In this document: in pieces, positions 43,122 to 51,735 of the stretch
Numbering within the stretch: the stretch's first letter is position 1
Layout of the letters: each line of letters begins with the position of its first letter
From: Altererythrobacter sp. Root672
GTDB taxonomy: Bacteria > Pseudomonadota > Alphaproteobacteria > Sphingomonadales > Sphingomonadaceae
Assembly: GCF_001427865.1 (NCBI RefSeq)
Contig: NZ_LMHH01000001.1
Coordinates: 1,302,001-1,366,000, forward strand
Length of the DNA: 64,000 bases
Direction of reading: 5' to 3'
Translations under genes and position numbers: made by a program
Notes under the pieces: model-generated
The model's database searches: none
What the model was told of the DNA's origin: nothing
What the model saw: the letters and a program-made list of their open reading frames with translations, nothing else

Positions 43122-44777
43122 ATGACTTCAACGGCTGCCAGGCTGCTCGTCGATTGCCTGGTCGAACAGGGCTGCGACCGCATCTTCAACGTGCCCGGGG
43201 AAAGCTTCCTTCCGGTGCTCGATGCGCTCGGCGAAACGAGCCAAATTCAAACGGTTACTTGCCGGCAAGAAGGCGGCGCAGCCTTCATGGCTTGTGCCGA
43301 TGGCGCAATGACCGGGCGTCCAGGAATCTGCTTCGTCACCCGCGGCCCGGGGGCGACCAACGCCAGCATTGGCATCCATGTGGCGTTTCAGGACTCGCAG
43401 CCGATGATTCTGTTTATCGGAGACGTCGACCGGTCGATGCGCGATCGCGAAGGGTTCCAGGAAGTGGATTTTCCTGCCTTTTTCGCCCCAATCGCCAAGT
43501 GGTCCGCCCGAATCGAAGATGCGGCCCGTATTCCAGAGTACGTCGCGCGGGCTTACGCCACCGCGATCTCGGGCCGTCCCGGCCCGGTGGTACTCGCCCT
43601 GCCGGAAGACATGCTGCACGAAAGCGGCCTTGAGAGCTCTTCCCGCCCGTACATATGCCGACCCGCGCAGGCTCCCTGTCCGGACGCGATGGCGACGATG
43701 CTCGACCTGGTCGGTGATGCCGCCGCCCCGGTCGCCATCATCGGGGGAGCAGGGTGGAACGCGAAGGCCAGGCAGTATTTCACCGATTTTGCTGAGCGGA
43801 TCGGCATTCCAGTCGCCACGGCGTTTCGCCGGCAGGATGCCATCCCCCCCTCTTCACCGGTCTTCGCGGGCAACCTCGGCTACGGACCCAATCCCAAGCT
43901 GGTAGAGCGCATCAAGGCGGCCGACGTCGTTCTCGTCGTCGGAGCCCGGCTCGGGGAGGCGACGACTGACGGGTACGAGCTGGTGACGCTCGAACACCCC
44001 GGACAGACGCTGATCCATGTCCATCCTGATCCGAACGAACTGAACCGCGTCTATCGCACCGACCTCGCGATCTGTGCGGACGTGGATGAATTCGCTGAAA
44101 GTGCGGCACTGTGGGAGGAAGGGAGCGTGATTCCCTTCGACGCCGGGGCCGAGGCGCATGGCGAATGGCTTACCTGGTCGACGCCGGGCGATGGCGGCTA
44201 TCCCCTCGACCTTGCTGCCTGCCTTGCAATCGCACGGCGCGAGCTGCCTGCCGATCTGATCGTGTGCAACGGCGCGGGCAACTTTTCGGGCTGGTGGCAT
44301 AGGTACTGGCCCTACGCGGGCTATCCTTCACAGCTGGCGCCGACTGCCGGAGCGATGGGCTACGGCGTACCGGCGGCGGTTGCTGCGGCCTTGCGCCACC
44401 GCGACCGCCTGGTCCTCGCGGTTGCGGGAGACGGCGATTTCCTGATGAACGCCCAGGAACTGGCCACTGCGGCTCAATACCGCTGCAACTTGCTGGTACT
44501 CGTGGTCGACAACGGCTCGTACGGTACGATCCGCATGCATCAGGAGCGGACTTATCCAGGCCGCGTCTCGGGCACCGATCTCGCCAATCCCGATTTTGCG
44601 GCGCTCGGCGCTGCTTTTGGCGCGTGGACGCGAAGAGTGGAGACAACCGCAGAGTTCGAAGCGGCATTGATCGAGGCAACCAGCCTCGAGGGCATTCGCC
44701 TCATCCACTGTCTGGTCGAAGTCGAGCAGCTGAGCGCTGGCGGCGCGACCATCAGCGGACTGCGCGCCAAGGCCTGA
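43122..44777 (+). CDS. Thiamine diphosphate-dependent enzyme, acetolactate synthase-like
   Basis: 551 residues from ATG 43122; the frame is open from 43044. Three-domain ThDP fold: the Pyr domain has IFNVPGESFLPVLDALG with the catalytic Glu and VTRGPGATNASIGIHVAFQD; the PP domain has GDGDFLMNAQELATAAQYRC and VVDNGSYGTIRMHQ for Mg-ThDP binding. Relatives include acetolactate synthase large subunits, benzoylformate and oxalyl-CoA decarboxylases and glyoxylate carboligase. No small (ACT) subunit gene is adjacent, so a standard biosynthetic acetolactate synthase is less likely. The substrate cannot be told from sequence. Confidence 0.83.
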   Translation: MTSTAARLLVDCLVEQGCDRIFNVPGESFLPVLDALGETSQIQTVTCRQEGGAAFMACADGAMTGRPGICFVTRGPGATNASIGIHVAFQDSQPMILFIGDVDRSMRDREGFQEVDFPAFFAPIAKWSARIEDAARIPEYVARAYATAISGRPGPVVLALPEDMLHESGLESSSRPYICRPAQAPCPDAMATMLDLVGDAAAPVAIIGGAGWNAKARQYFTDFAERIGIPVATAFRRQDAIPPSSPVFAGNLGYGPNPKLVERIKAADVVLVVGARLGEATTDGYELVTLEHPGQTLIHVHPDPNELNRVYRTDLAICADVDEFAESAALWEEGSVIPFDAGAEAHGEWLTWSTPGDGGYPLDLAACLAIARRELPADLIVCNGAGNFSGWWHRYWPYAGYPSQLAPTAGAMGYGVPAAVAAALRHRDRLVLAVAGDGDFLMNAQELATAAQYRCNLLVLVVDNGSYGTIRMHQERTYPGRVSGTDLANPDFAALGAAFGAWTRRVETTAEFEAALIEATSLEGIRLIHCLVEVEQLSAGGATISGLRAKA

Positions 44778-44786
44778 CAAGCAAAG

Positions 44787-44811
44787 GGCCGCCCGAATGG
44801 GCGACCCCAAG
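44787..44811. terminator. Hairpin between convergent ThDP-enzyme and csbD genes
   Basis: GGGCCGCCC / GGGCGACCC around GAAT forms a strong stem with one mismatch. It has only weak T-tracts (TTTGCTT on the minus side), so termination is plausible rather than certain. Confidence 0.4.
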
Positions 44812-44827
44812 CTCATGTCGGCAGGGC

Positions 44828-44998
44828 TCAGATCTTGTCGCCCAGGGCGCCTTGAACGCTGCCCTTCAGATTCTGGGCCTCGCCCTTGCGTTCCTGCGCA
44901 CGCCCTTCAGCGCGCTTTGCCGGATCGTCGGAACCCTGTTTTGCCTTGCCGATCGCTTCGTTGGCCAGGCCCTTAGCTTTGCTCGTAAGCTCGCCCAT
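44828..44998 (-). CDS. CsbD family stress protein
   Basis: 56-residue, highly charged, probably unfolded helical protein: ELTSKAKGLANEAIGKAKQG, then SDDPAKRAEGRAQERKGEAQ and LKGSVQGALGDK. Repeated KAKG/GKAK and AxGxxxxxKGxAQxxKG words define the CsbD family, induced under general stress in many bacteria; the molecular role is unknown. AGGAGAG precedes the ATG, and a consensus EcfG-type promoter lies 50 nt upstream. Confidence 0.9.
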   Translation of the reverse strand: MGELTSKAKGLANEAIGKAKQGSDDPAKRAEGRAQERKGEAQNLKGSVQGALGDKI

Positions 44999-45047
44999 CG
45001 GTTCTCTCCTGTTGGCAGTGCACTGCGCACCACCTTACAGAAAACGA

Positions 45048-45072
45048 ACGGCCCCTTCTGGCTTAAGTTCCT
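45048..45072 (-). promoter_or_regulatory. Consensus EcfG general-stress promoter for csbD
   Basis: Minus strand reads GGAAC, 16 nt, CGTT, exactly the alphaproteobacterial EcfG consensus. The -10 element lies 50 nt before the csbD ATG. This ties csbD to the PhyR-NepR-EcfG response. Confidence 0.75.
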
Positions 45073-45076
45073 GAAA

Positions 45077-45481
45077 TCAGGCCTTTGCCAGCGAAATGAC
45101 GTGGTTCCATTCCGCCGGTCGGATTTCCGCCACGGACAACCGTGAAAGCCGCACCAGCTCAATCTCGGGGAGATCCTTGTCGGCCTTGATCTCAGCCAGG
45201 GTAACCGCCCGCTCTAGCGCGCGGACCGGCTTTACTTTCACCGCCGCCCAGGCCTCGTCCTTGGGATCCGGCAGTCCTGCAACACTCACCTCCACGATGC
45301 CGACGATCTCCTTGCCGGTCACCGAGTGGTAGAAAAAGGCTTGGTCGCCAACTTTCATCGACCTGAGATTGTTCGCCGCCCGGTGATTGCGGACGCCATC
45401 CCACAGAGTTTCGCCATCTTTGACCAGATCGTCCCAGCTATAGGCAGCGGGTTCGGATTTGATCAGCCAATATTGTTGCAC
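45077..45481 (-). CDS. EVE (PUA-like) domain protein
   Basis: 134 residues from GTG 45481, chosen because GAGG lies about 8 nt upstream and the domain starts at once (QQYWLIKSEPAAYSWDDL); the frame is open to 45505. WDGVRNHRAANNLRSMKVGD and AFFYHSVTGKEIVGIVEV are the conserved EVE core. EVE domains bind modified bases in nucleic acids. The csbD promoter lies in the gap just beyond this gene's stop, so readthrough between the two is possible. Confidence 0.88.
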   Translation of the reverse strand: MQQYWLIKSEPAAYSWDDLVKDGETLWDGVRNHRAANNLRSMKVGDQAFFYHSVTGKEIVGIVEVSVAGLPDPKDEAWAAVKVKPVRALERAVTLAEIKADKDLPEIELVRLSRLSVAEIRPAEWNHVISLAKA

Positions 45482-45570
45482 AAAATTGTCCTCTGTTTTC
45501 CGCACTGTGACTTTGGTTTGCAGTAATTAACGGAATTTTGAATGAGTTCAGCCATTGATGCCGAAAGGGT

Positions 45571-47259
45571 TTGGGATCTCAAGACTCTGTGAAACACGCT
45601 GTCGGCAAATTCAGGTCGAGCCTCCCCGGCACCGCCAAGGCGGAAAGGGATATCGTCACCCTCGGGGTGGCGGTAGCGGCCATTATTCTGTTTGTCGGCA
45701 CCGGTGGCACGATCATGCACAAGATCGTGCGCTCTTTCCTCGGCTTCGGACCCCAGCCCGACTCCGCCTTGAGCGCCACCGTTCTGTTGAACATCGCGTT
45801 GCTGATCTTCGGGTGGCGCCGCTACTCGGATCTTCACGAAGAGGTGGCCGAACGCCGCCGAGCCGAAGAAAGAGCCAACCAGCTCGCCGCGATGGACCCC
45901 CTTACGGGCAGCCTCAACCGCCGCAGTGGCGGACCAGCGATCGACAAGCTTCTCGCAGATTCGCGCGCCAGCCGGCGGGAAGTCGCGCTGCTGATGGTCG
46001 ATCTCGACAAGTTCAAGCAGATCAACGACCTCAACGGCCACAAGATGGGCGACGCCGTCCTGGTAGAGATAGCCCGCAGGATCGGGGAGTTGCTGCCCAG
46101 CGACGGCATCTTGGCCCGCATCGGCGGCGACGAGTTCGTCTGCGCGCTGCCTTATGATTCCCGCGATAGCGGCGACATCGACCGGTTGGCGCTACAGCTG
46201 ATTGCCTCGGTATCGGCTCCGATCAATGCCTACGAAATGCAACTGGAAGCCGCTGTCTCGATCGGCATGGCCAGCAGCGGCGAGCATTTTGACGCGGTCG
46301 AACCTGATGCCGAAGGCCTGATCCACCACGCCGACATGGCGATGTATCACGCCAAGAAACACGGCCGTAACCGCTACTTCTGGTTCGAACCTGCGATGGA
46401 ACGTGAACTGCGGCATCGCAACGACCTCGAGACCGGCATCCGTCGCGGTATTCCGGCCGGCGAGTTCGTACCGTTCTACGAACAACAGATTGACCTCGAA
46501 ACCGGCGAGCTCGTCGGCTTCGAAATGCTCGCGCGGTGGCAGTCGCCCCTCTTCGGGCTGGTCAACCCGGACACCTTCATTCCGATCGCCGAGGAAATCG
46601 ACCAGATTGGTGCCCTGTCTGAGTCACTCATTCGCCAGGCGCTCGACGATGCCAAGGAGTGGCATCAGAAGCTTACGCTTTCGGTCAATGTCTCTCCCAT
46701 GCAGATGCGCGATCCGTGGTTTGCGCAGAAGCTTCTGCGCCTGTTGATCGAGAGCGGATTTCCGCCCAGCCGGCTGGAAGTCGAAATCACCGAAAGCTGC
46801 CTGCATGAGAACCTGGGCGCCGTGCGAGCCATGGTGACCAGTCTCAAGAACCAGGGCATCCGCATCAGCCTCGACGATTTCGGGACCGGATATTCGAGCC
46901 TCTCGCAATTGCGGGCGCTTCCGTTCGACCGCCTCAAGATCGACCGCAGCTTCGTCAGCGAATTGGCGAATGAAGGCATGGGGCACGAACTGGTCGAAGC
47001 TATCGTCTCGCTCGGACGCGACTTGTCGTTGCCGATGACGGCCGAAGGGGTCGAATCACACGAGATCCTGGAGAAGCTGCGCAGCTTCGGCCAGCTGAAG
47101 GGCCAGGGCTATCTCTACGGTCTGCCGGAAGATGCCGTGACCACCCGCGCACGGCTCGCCCGGCTCGATTTACTGGTCAACGGCAAACCGGCGATCGAGC
47201 CCCTGCCGGCCGGCGAGACCGCGGATGAGGATACGACGGCCGACCGCAAGGCGGGTTAG
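45571..47259 (+). CDS. Membrane-bound GGDEF-EAL protein (EML variant)
   Basis: 562 residues from TTG with AAAGGG upstream. Two membrane segments (about 29-46 and 68-82), a short coiled coil (LHEEVAERRRAEERANQL), a GGDEF domain with intact GGDEF at 185-189 and MDPLTGSLNRR, and an EAL domain from about 285. The canonical EAL reads EML (318-320); other catalytic parts are present (NVSPMQM, EITES, DDFGTGYSSL, DRLKIDRSF, TAEGVE). The inhibitory RxxD site before GGDEF is missing. Diguanylate cyclase activity is likely, phosphodiesterase activity possible. It is divergent from the EVE gene. Confidence 0.93.
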   Translation: MGSQDSVKHAVGKFRSSLPGTAKAERDIVTLGVAVAAIILFVGTGGTIMHKIVRSFLGFGPQPDSALSATVLLNIALLIFGWRRYSDLHEEVAERRRAEERANQLAAMDPLTGSLNRRSGGPAIDKLLADSRASRREVALLMVDLDKFKQINDLNGHKMGDAVLVEIARRIGELLPSDGILARIGGDEFVCALPYDSRDSGDIDRLALQLIASVSAPINAYEMQLEAAVSIGMASSGEHFDAVEPDAEGLIHHADMAMYHAKKHGRNRYFWFEPAMERELRHRNDLETGIRRGIPAGEFVPFYEQQIDLETGELVGFEMLARWQSPLFGLVNPDTFIPIAEEIDQIGALSESLIRQALDDAKEWHQKLTLSVNVSPMQMRDPWFAQKLLRLLIESGFPPSRLEVEITESCLHENLGAVRAMVTSLKNQGIRISLDDFGTGYSSLSQLRALPFDRLKIDRSFVSELANEGMGHELVEAIVSLGRDLSLPMTAEGVESHEILEKLRSFGQLKGQGYLYGLPEDAVTTRARLARLDLLVNGKPAIEPLPAGETADEDTTADRKAG

Positions 47260-47308
47260 GCCCTATCCGCCCATTGCCCTGACGCCGCGCGGCTCCTAGG
47301 TGACTGCG

Positions 47309-48118
47309 ATGCGCGCAGCGTTCACCAAGATGCACGGCCTCGGGAACGACTTCGTCGTGCTCGACACGCGCGTTCATCAGCTGCCTCCCATCACGGCCTC
47401 GCTCGCGCGGGCCGTGGCTGACCGTCGCACCGGCATTGGCTGCGACCAGATGATCCTTCTCGAGCCCTCCGACATCGCCGATTTCCGCATGCGCATCTTC
47501 AACGCCGACGGCAGCGAGGTAGAAGCTTGCGGGAATGCGACGCGCGCCGTGGCTCTGCTCCATGGCTCGCCCGCACGGATAGAGACACTTGCCGGAATTC
47601 TTGCGGTACAGCCGAGCGACGGCGGCGCCGCTGTCGACATGGGCGAACCGCGCTTCGAGTGGGAAGCGATCCCTCTGGCTTACGCGATGGACACGGCGTC
47701 CCTCCCCGTCGGCTGGGAAGAGCTCGAACAGCCGACCGCGGTCAACCTGGGTAATCCGCACGCGGTGTTCTTTGTCGACGACTGCGACGCCGTCGCGCTC
47801 GATCGGCTGGGGCCTGTCATCGAAAACGATCCGCTGTTTCCCGATCGCGTCAACGTCGGCGTAGCCACGGTCGAGAGCCGCGACCGCCTGCGGCTGCGAG
47901 TGTGGGAACGCGGCGCCGGCCTGACCCGCGCCTGCGGTACCGGTGCCTGCGCGGCGGCGGTGGCAGCCATTCGCCGCGGCCTTGTCGACCGAGAGGTTAC
48001 CGTCAATCTGCCGGGCGGATCGCTCTTGATCGAATGGGGCGAAGACGGCCGCATCACTATGACCGGCCCGGCCTCCGAGAGCTTTCGCGGCACATTCGAC
48101 TGGGGCGACTTTGCGTGA
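47309..48118 (+). CDS. dapF: Diaminopimelate epimerase
   Basis: Converts LL- to meso-diaminopimelate for lysine and peptidoglycan. 269 residues from ATG 47309 (GTG at 47300 is an alternative). Both catalytic Cys motifs are present: VEACGNATRAVAL and TRACGTGACAAAVAA; the N-terminal KMHGLGNDFVVLD is typical. The stop overlaps the mtaB GTG (GTGA), first of a four-gene chain with mtaB, ftsY and yciB. Confidence 0.96.
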   Translation: MRAAFTKMHGLGNDFVVLDTRVHQLPPITASLARAVADRRTGIGCDQMILLEPSDIADFRMRIFNADGSEVEACGNATRAVALLHGSPARIETLAGILAVQPSDGGAAVDMGEPRFEWEAIPLAYAMDTASLPVGWEELEQPTAVNLGNPHAVFFVDDCDAVALDRLGPVIENDPLFPDRVNVGVATVESRDRLRLRVWERGAGLTRACGTGACAAAVAAIRRGLVDREVTVNLPGGSLLIEWGEDGRITMTGPASESFRGTFDWGDFA

Positions 48119-49287
48119 CCGCTGAAGTCATTTCGCTGGGTTGCCGCCTCAACCTTGCCGAAAGCGAAACAATCCGGGCGCTTCTAGCGAGCGAACGCGA
48201 TGTCGTGGTCGTCAACAGCTGCGCCGTGACGGCCGAAGCGGTCCGGCAGACGCGCCAGGCCATTCGCAAGGCCCGCCGCGCCAATCCCGATGCGCGACTG
48301 CTGGTGACCGGCTGCGCCGCCGAGGTCGAACGCGAGTCTCTCGGATCGATGCCCGAAGTCGATGGCCTGATCGCCAACGAGCATAAGCTCGACCCGCGCG
48401 TGTGGAATATCCCGGGCAATCCTGCGCCCGTTCCCTCGCTGCACACCCGCGCCTTCATCGCGGTCCAGAACGGTTGCGATCACGCATGCACCTTCTGCGT
48501 CATCCCCCAAGGCCGGGGTCCTAGCCGGTCGCTGCCGGTCGGAAGCGTGTTGCATGAGGTCGAGCAACACTTGGAGCGCGGGGCCTCGGAGGTCGTGTTG
48601 ACCGGGGTCGACGTAACAAGTTGGGGCCACGATCTGCCCGGACAACCGCGCCTCGGGAGCCTTGTGGGTGCCGTACTGGACGCATTTCCTGAGCTCGCCA
48701 GGCTGCGCCTGTCATCGCTGGATGGGGTGGAGATCGATTTTGAACTCATCGAGCTGTTCGAGAGCGAGCCGCGGATCATGCCGCATATCCATCTCTCCTT
48801 GCAGCACGGCCACGACTTGATCCTGAAGCGCATGAAGCGGCGCCACACGCGCGCGGATGCCGTGACGCTGGTCGAGAAGCTGCGCGCCAAACGGCCCGAA
48901 CTTGCAGTTGGGGCCGATCTCATCGCCGGGTTTCCGACCGAAGACGAAACCATGCACCAAGCCAACCGCTCGATCATTCGGGAGCTTCAGGTGGTTCACT
49001 GCCACGTATTTCCTTATTCCCCGCGCCCGAATACGCCGGCGGCGCGAATGCCGCAGGTCGACAAGGCCACGATCCGCAGGCGCGCCAGCGAACTGCGGTC
49101 CGAGGCGGAGGCCGTGCGCCATGACTGGCTCGCTGGTCTTATCGGCAGCGACCTCACGGTGTTGGCCGAAGCCGATGGCACCGGTCACGCCGAGAACTTC
49201 GCACGCGTCGCGCTACCGGGCGGCATTGAGCGCGGCCGGATCGTTTCGATCCGCCCGCAGTCTCTCGACGGGGGTCTGCTGCAATGA
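48115..49287 (+). CDS. mtaB: tRNA t6A37 methylthiotransferase
   Basis: Radical-SAM enzyme that thiomethylates t6A37 to ms2t6A in ANN-decoding tRNAs. 390 residues from GTG 48115, overlapping the dapF stop. The N-terminal UPF0004 domain has LGCRLNLAESE, NSCAVTAEAVRQ and VTGCAAE Cys ligands. The radical-SAM site is NGCDHACTFCVIPQGRG, followed by LTGVDVTSWG and LQHGHDLILKRMKRRHT. The C-terminal TRAM-like end is short. Its stop overlaps the ftsY start (ATGA). Confidence 0.93.
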   Translation: MTAEVISLGCRLNLAESETIRALLASERDVVVVNSCAVTAEAVRQTRQAIRKARRANPDARLLVTGCAAEVERESLGSMPEVDGLIANEHKLDPRVWNIPGNPAPVPSLHTRAFIAVQNGCDHACTFCVIPQGRGPSRSLPVGSVLHEVEQHLERGASEVVLTGVDVTSWGHDLPGQPRLGSLVGAVLDAFPELARLRLSSLDGVEIDFELIELFESEPRIMPHIHLSLQHGHDLILKRMKRRHTRADAVTLVEKLRAKRPELAVGADLIAGFPTEDETMHQANRSIIRELQVVHCHVFPYSPRPNTPAARMPQVDKATIRRRASELRSEAEAVRHDWLAGLIGSDLTVLAEADGTGHAENFARVALPGGIERGRIVSIRPQSLDGGLLQ

Positions 49288-50207
49288 GCGAGGCCACCTG
49301 GAGCGAGCGCCTGTTCGGCGGCTTCCGCAAGACTTCCGAGCGCCTGACCGAGAACCTCACCGGAGTGGTCGGCACCGCGAAACTCGACGACCGCACGCTC
49401 GACGAGCTCGAGGACGCGCTGATCCTGTCCGATCTCGGTCCAAGTGCGGCAGCCCGCATCCGTAACAAACTGGCCGAGAAGCGTTTCGGTCTCTCGATCA
49501 CCGAGCGTGAACTGAAGGAAGCCGTGGCCGAAGAGATCGCCGCGATCCTGCGCCCGGTGGCCAAGCCGCTCGAAATTACCGCCTTCCCGCGGCCCCAGGT
49601 GATCCTGGTCATCGGCGTGAACGGCAGCGGCAAGACCACGACGATCGCCAAGCTGGCCCATCTCTTCCAGGAAGAGGACTACGGCGTCCTGCTCGCCGCA
49701 GGCGATACGTTTCGCGCCGCGGCGATTGGGCAATTGGCTGTCTGGGCCGATCGGATCGGGGTGGACATCGTTCGCGGGCCCGAAGGCGGCGACCCGGCCA
49801 GCATCGTGTTCGACGCTGTAAAGCAGGCGACCGATACCGGTATCGACGCCCTGGTCGTGGACACTGCTGGGCGCCTGCAGAACAAGCGCGAGTTGATGGA
49901 CGAGCTGGCCAAGATCCGCCGCGTCCTCGGGCGGCTCAATCCCGAAGCGCCGCACGATGTCGTGCTGGTGCTCGACGCGACCAACGGCCAGAACGCCCTC
50001 GCCCAGATCGACGTGTTCCGGGAAGTTGCAGGCGTGACGGGGCTAATCATGACCAAGCTCGACGGAACCGCGCGCGGTGGCGTGCTGGTTGCGGCCGCAG
50101 AACAATACGGCCTGCCGATCCACGCGATCGGCGTAGGCGAGAAAATAGACGACTTGCGCCCGTTCGACCCCGACCTGGTCGCGCGCGTGATTGCGGGAGT
50201 GGCGTAA
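49284..50207 (+). CDS. ftsY: Signal recognition particle receptor FtsY
   Basis: Docks SRP-ribosome complexes at the membrane. 307 residues, the short form without the long acidic A domain. The N domain is helical (DELEDALILSDLGPSAAARI). The G domain shows GVNGSGKTTTIAKLAHLFQE, DTAGRLQNK, LDATNGQNAL and TKLDGTARGG. It starts on the mtaB stop and its TAA overlaps the yciB ATG by 1 nt. Confidence 0.96.
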   Translation: MSEATWSERLFGGFRKTSERLTENLTGVVGTAKLDDRTLDELEDALILSDLGPSAAARIRNKLAEKRFGLSITERELKEAVAEEIAAILRPVAKPLEITAFPRPQVILVIGVNGSGKTTTIAKLAHLFQEEDYGVLLAAGDTFRAAAIGQLAVWADRIGVDIVRGPEGGDPASIVFDAVKQATDTGIDALVVDTAGRLQNKRELMDELAKIRRVLGRLNPEAPHDVVLVLDATNGQNALAQIDVFREVAGVTGLIMTKLDGTARGGVLVAAAEQYGLPIHAIGVGEKIDDLRPFDPDLVARVIAGVA

Positions 50208-50854
50208 TGTCTGAAGTCCAAGCCAAGAAGCCGAAGTCCGGCTGGATCAACGTGGCGGTCGACTATGGCCCGCTGCTCGTGTTCTTCCTCACTTATCGCT
50301 ACTTCCGCCCCGACGGAGAGGACATCGCTGGAGAGATCTTTGCCGTGGTGCGCAGCACGGGGGCGTTCATCGCCGCGTCGCTGGTAGCGCTGGCCATCTC
50401 CAAGTGGCGGCTCGGCCGCATTTCGCCAATGCTGTGGCTTTCGACGGTCCTGATCGTCGGGTTCGGCACATTGACGATCTACACCGGGAACGAATGGTGG
50501 ATTCAGCGCAAGCCGACCGTCATCTACACGCTGTTTGCGGTGGCGCTTATCGCCGGCTGGCTGGCCGGCAAAGGGTTGCTCAAATACCTGCTCGAGGCAG
50601 CGTTTGACGGGTTGAATGACGAAGGTTGGCTCAAGCTGTCACGCAATTGGGGCTTCTTCTTCGTCATTCTTGCCGTGCTCAATGAAGTCCTCGCCAACAC
50701 GCTGAGCTTTGAATCTTGGCTCGCCGCGAAACTGTGGGTGTTTCTGCCCCTGAGCTTCGCCTTCACCTTCACCCAGCTTCCCATGCTGTTGAAGCACGGA
50801 CTTTCGACTGAAGGTTCGGAAGACGAGAAGACCAATCCCCCGCCGACTGGCTAA
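50207..50854 (+). CDS. yciB: YciB/IspZ family inner-membrane protein (septation protein A)
   Basis: 215 residues, about five or six membrane helices, with family motifs DYGPLLVFFLTYRYF and NEWWIQRKPTVIYTLFAVAL, then SRNWGFFFVILAVLNEVLAN. YciB links to cell envelope synthesis and division proteins in E. coli. Last gene of the dapF-mtaB-ftsY-yciB chain; TAATG links it to ftsY. Confidence 0.92.
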   Translation: MSEVQAKKPKSGWINVAVDYGPLLVFFLTYRYFRPDGEDIAGEIFAVVRSTGAFIAASLVALAISKWRLGRISPMLWLSTVLIVGFGTLTIYTGNEWWIQRKPTVIYTLFAVALIAGWLAGKGLLKYLLEAAFDGLNDEGWLKLSRNWGFFFVILAVLNEVLANTLSFESWLAAKLWVFLPLSFAFTFTQLPMLLKHGLSTEGSEDEKTNPPPTG

Positions 50855-50931
50855 TCTCCAAGTTGTGCCCTTCCCCGGCAAGCCGCTTGGCGTTAGACCA
50901 CGCCAGCAATTGGGAAGAAGGGGGAACCTCC

Positions 50932-51522
50932 ATGGCAAAACTATTCGGCAATCTGCATCTTGTGCTGCTCATCGGCCTGGTGCTGGCGATTGCGGTAATC
51001 GCGAGTTTTACCGGCTGGACCGGCGAAAGCGCGCGCGACGTCGCTGACGACGTTATGCGCTGGCTGCATCTGTTTTTCGGCGTCGTGTGGATCGGCCTGC
51101 TCTACTACCTGAACTTCGTGCAGGTCCCGACCATGCCGAAGATTCCGGCCGAACTGAAGAAGGGCGTTACGGGCTACATCGCTCCGGCGGTGCTGTTCTT
51201 CTTCCGCTACGGTGCGCTGTTCACGGTCCTGACCGGCCTCGCGATCGCGTTTCACAACGGCTACGGCGCCGATGCGCTCCTGTTCCGGGGCGTGGGCGCT
51301 GACGGGATCAACCTGATCGGCCTCGGTATGTGGCTGGCGATTATCATGGCCTCCAACGTGTGGTTCGTGATCTGGCCGGCGCAGAAGAAGATCCTCGGCC
51401 TGGTGGAAGCCACTGACGAGGCGAAGGCCAAGGCCGCCCCAGTCGCTCTCATCGCCAGCCGGACCAATGTGATCCTCTCGCTGCCTATGTTCTACGCGAT
51501 GGTCAGCGCCAACCTCGGCTAA
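50932..51522 (+). CDS. PuuD-like (urate hydroxylase N-domain) membrane protein
   Basis: 196 residues from ATG 50932 (GAAGGGGGAACC upstream). Four or five membrane helices. MRWLHLFFGVVWIGLLYYLN FVQVPTMPKI and NVWFVIWPAQKKIL match the membrane half of PuuD, which in full-length members is followed by a cytochrome c domain. That domain is absent, so urate hydroxylase activity should not be assumed. His residues in the helices could bind haem. A strong terminator follows. Confidence 0.78.
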   Translation: MAKLFGNLHLVLLIGLVLAIAVIASFTGWTGESARDVADDVMRWLHLFFGVVWIGLLYYLNFVQVPTMPKIPAELKKGVTGYIAPAVLFFFRYGALFTVLTGLAIAFHNGYGADALLFRGVGADGINLIGLGMWLAIIMASNVWFVIWPAQKKILGLVEATDEAKAKAAPVALIASRTNVILSLPMFYAMVSANLG

Positions 51523-51544
51523 TTAGGCAAGTTTGCACTTACCG

Positions 51545-51577
51545 GGGGCGTCGCGACTGGTCGCGGCGCCCCTTTTT
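51545..51577 (+). terminator. Rho-independent terminator after the PuuD-like gene
   Basis: GGGGCGTCGCGA, loop CTGG, TCGCGGCGCCCC, then TTTTT: a 12-bp stem with one wobble and a U-tract. Confidence 0.9.
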
Positions 51578-51735
51578 ACACGTTAAGGGCGATAATTAGG
51601 GACTCGCCCCGCACGAATTCAGTGTTTGCCCCGATCAGCGAACGGCCGCGAGAGGTCTAGACCCATCGCTTCTGACGGGGGTCGCTACTCCGTTTTTCGC
51701 ACTCCCGTCGCATGCCTAAAGGGAGACCACCGGTG

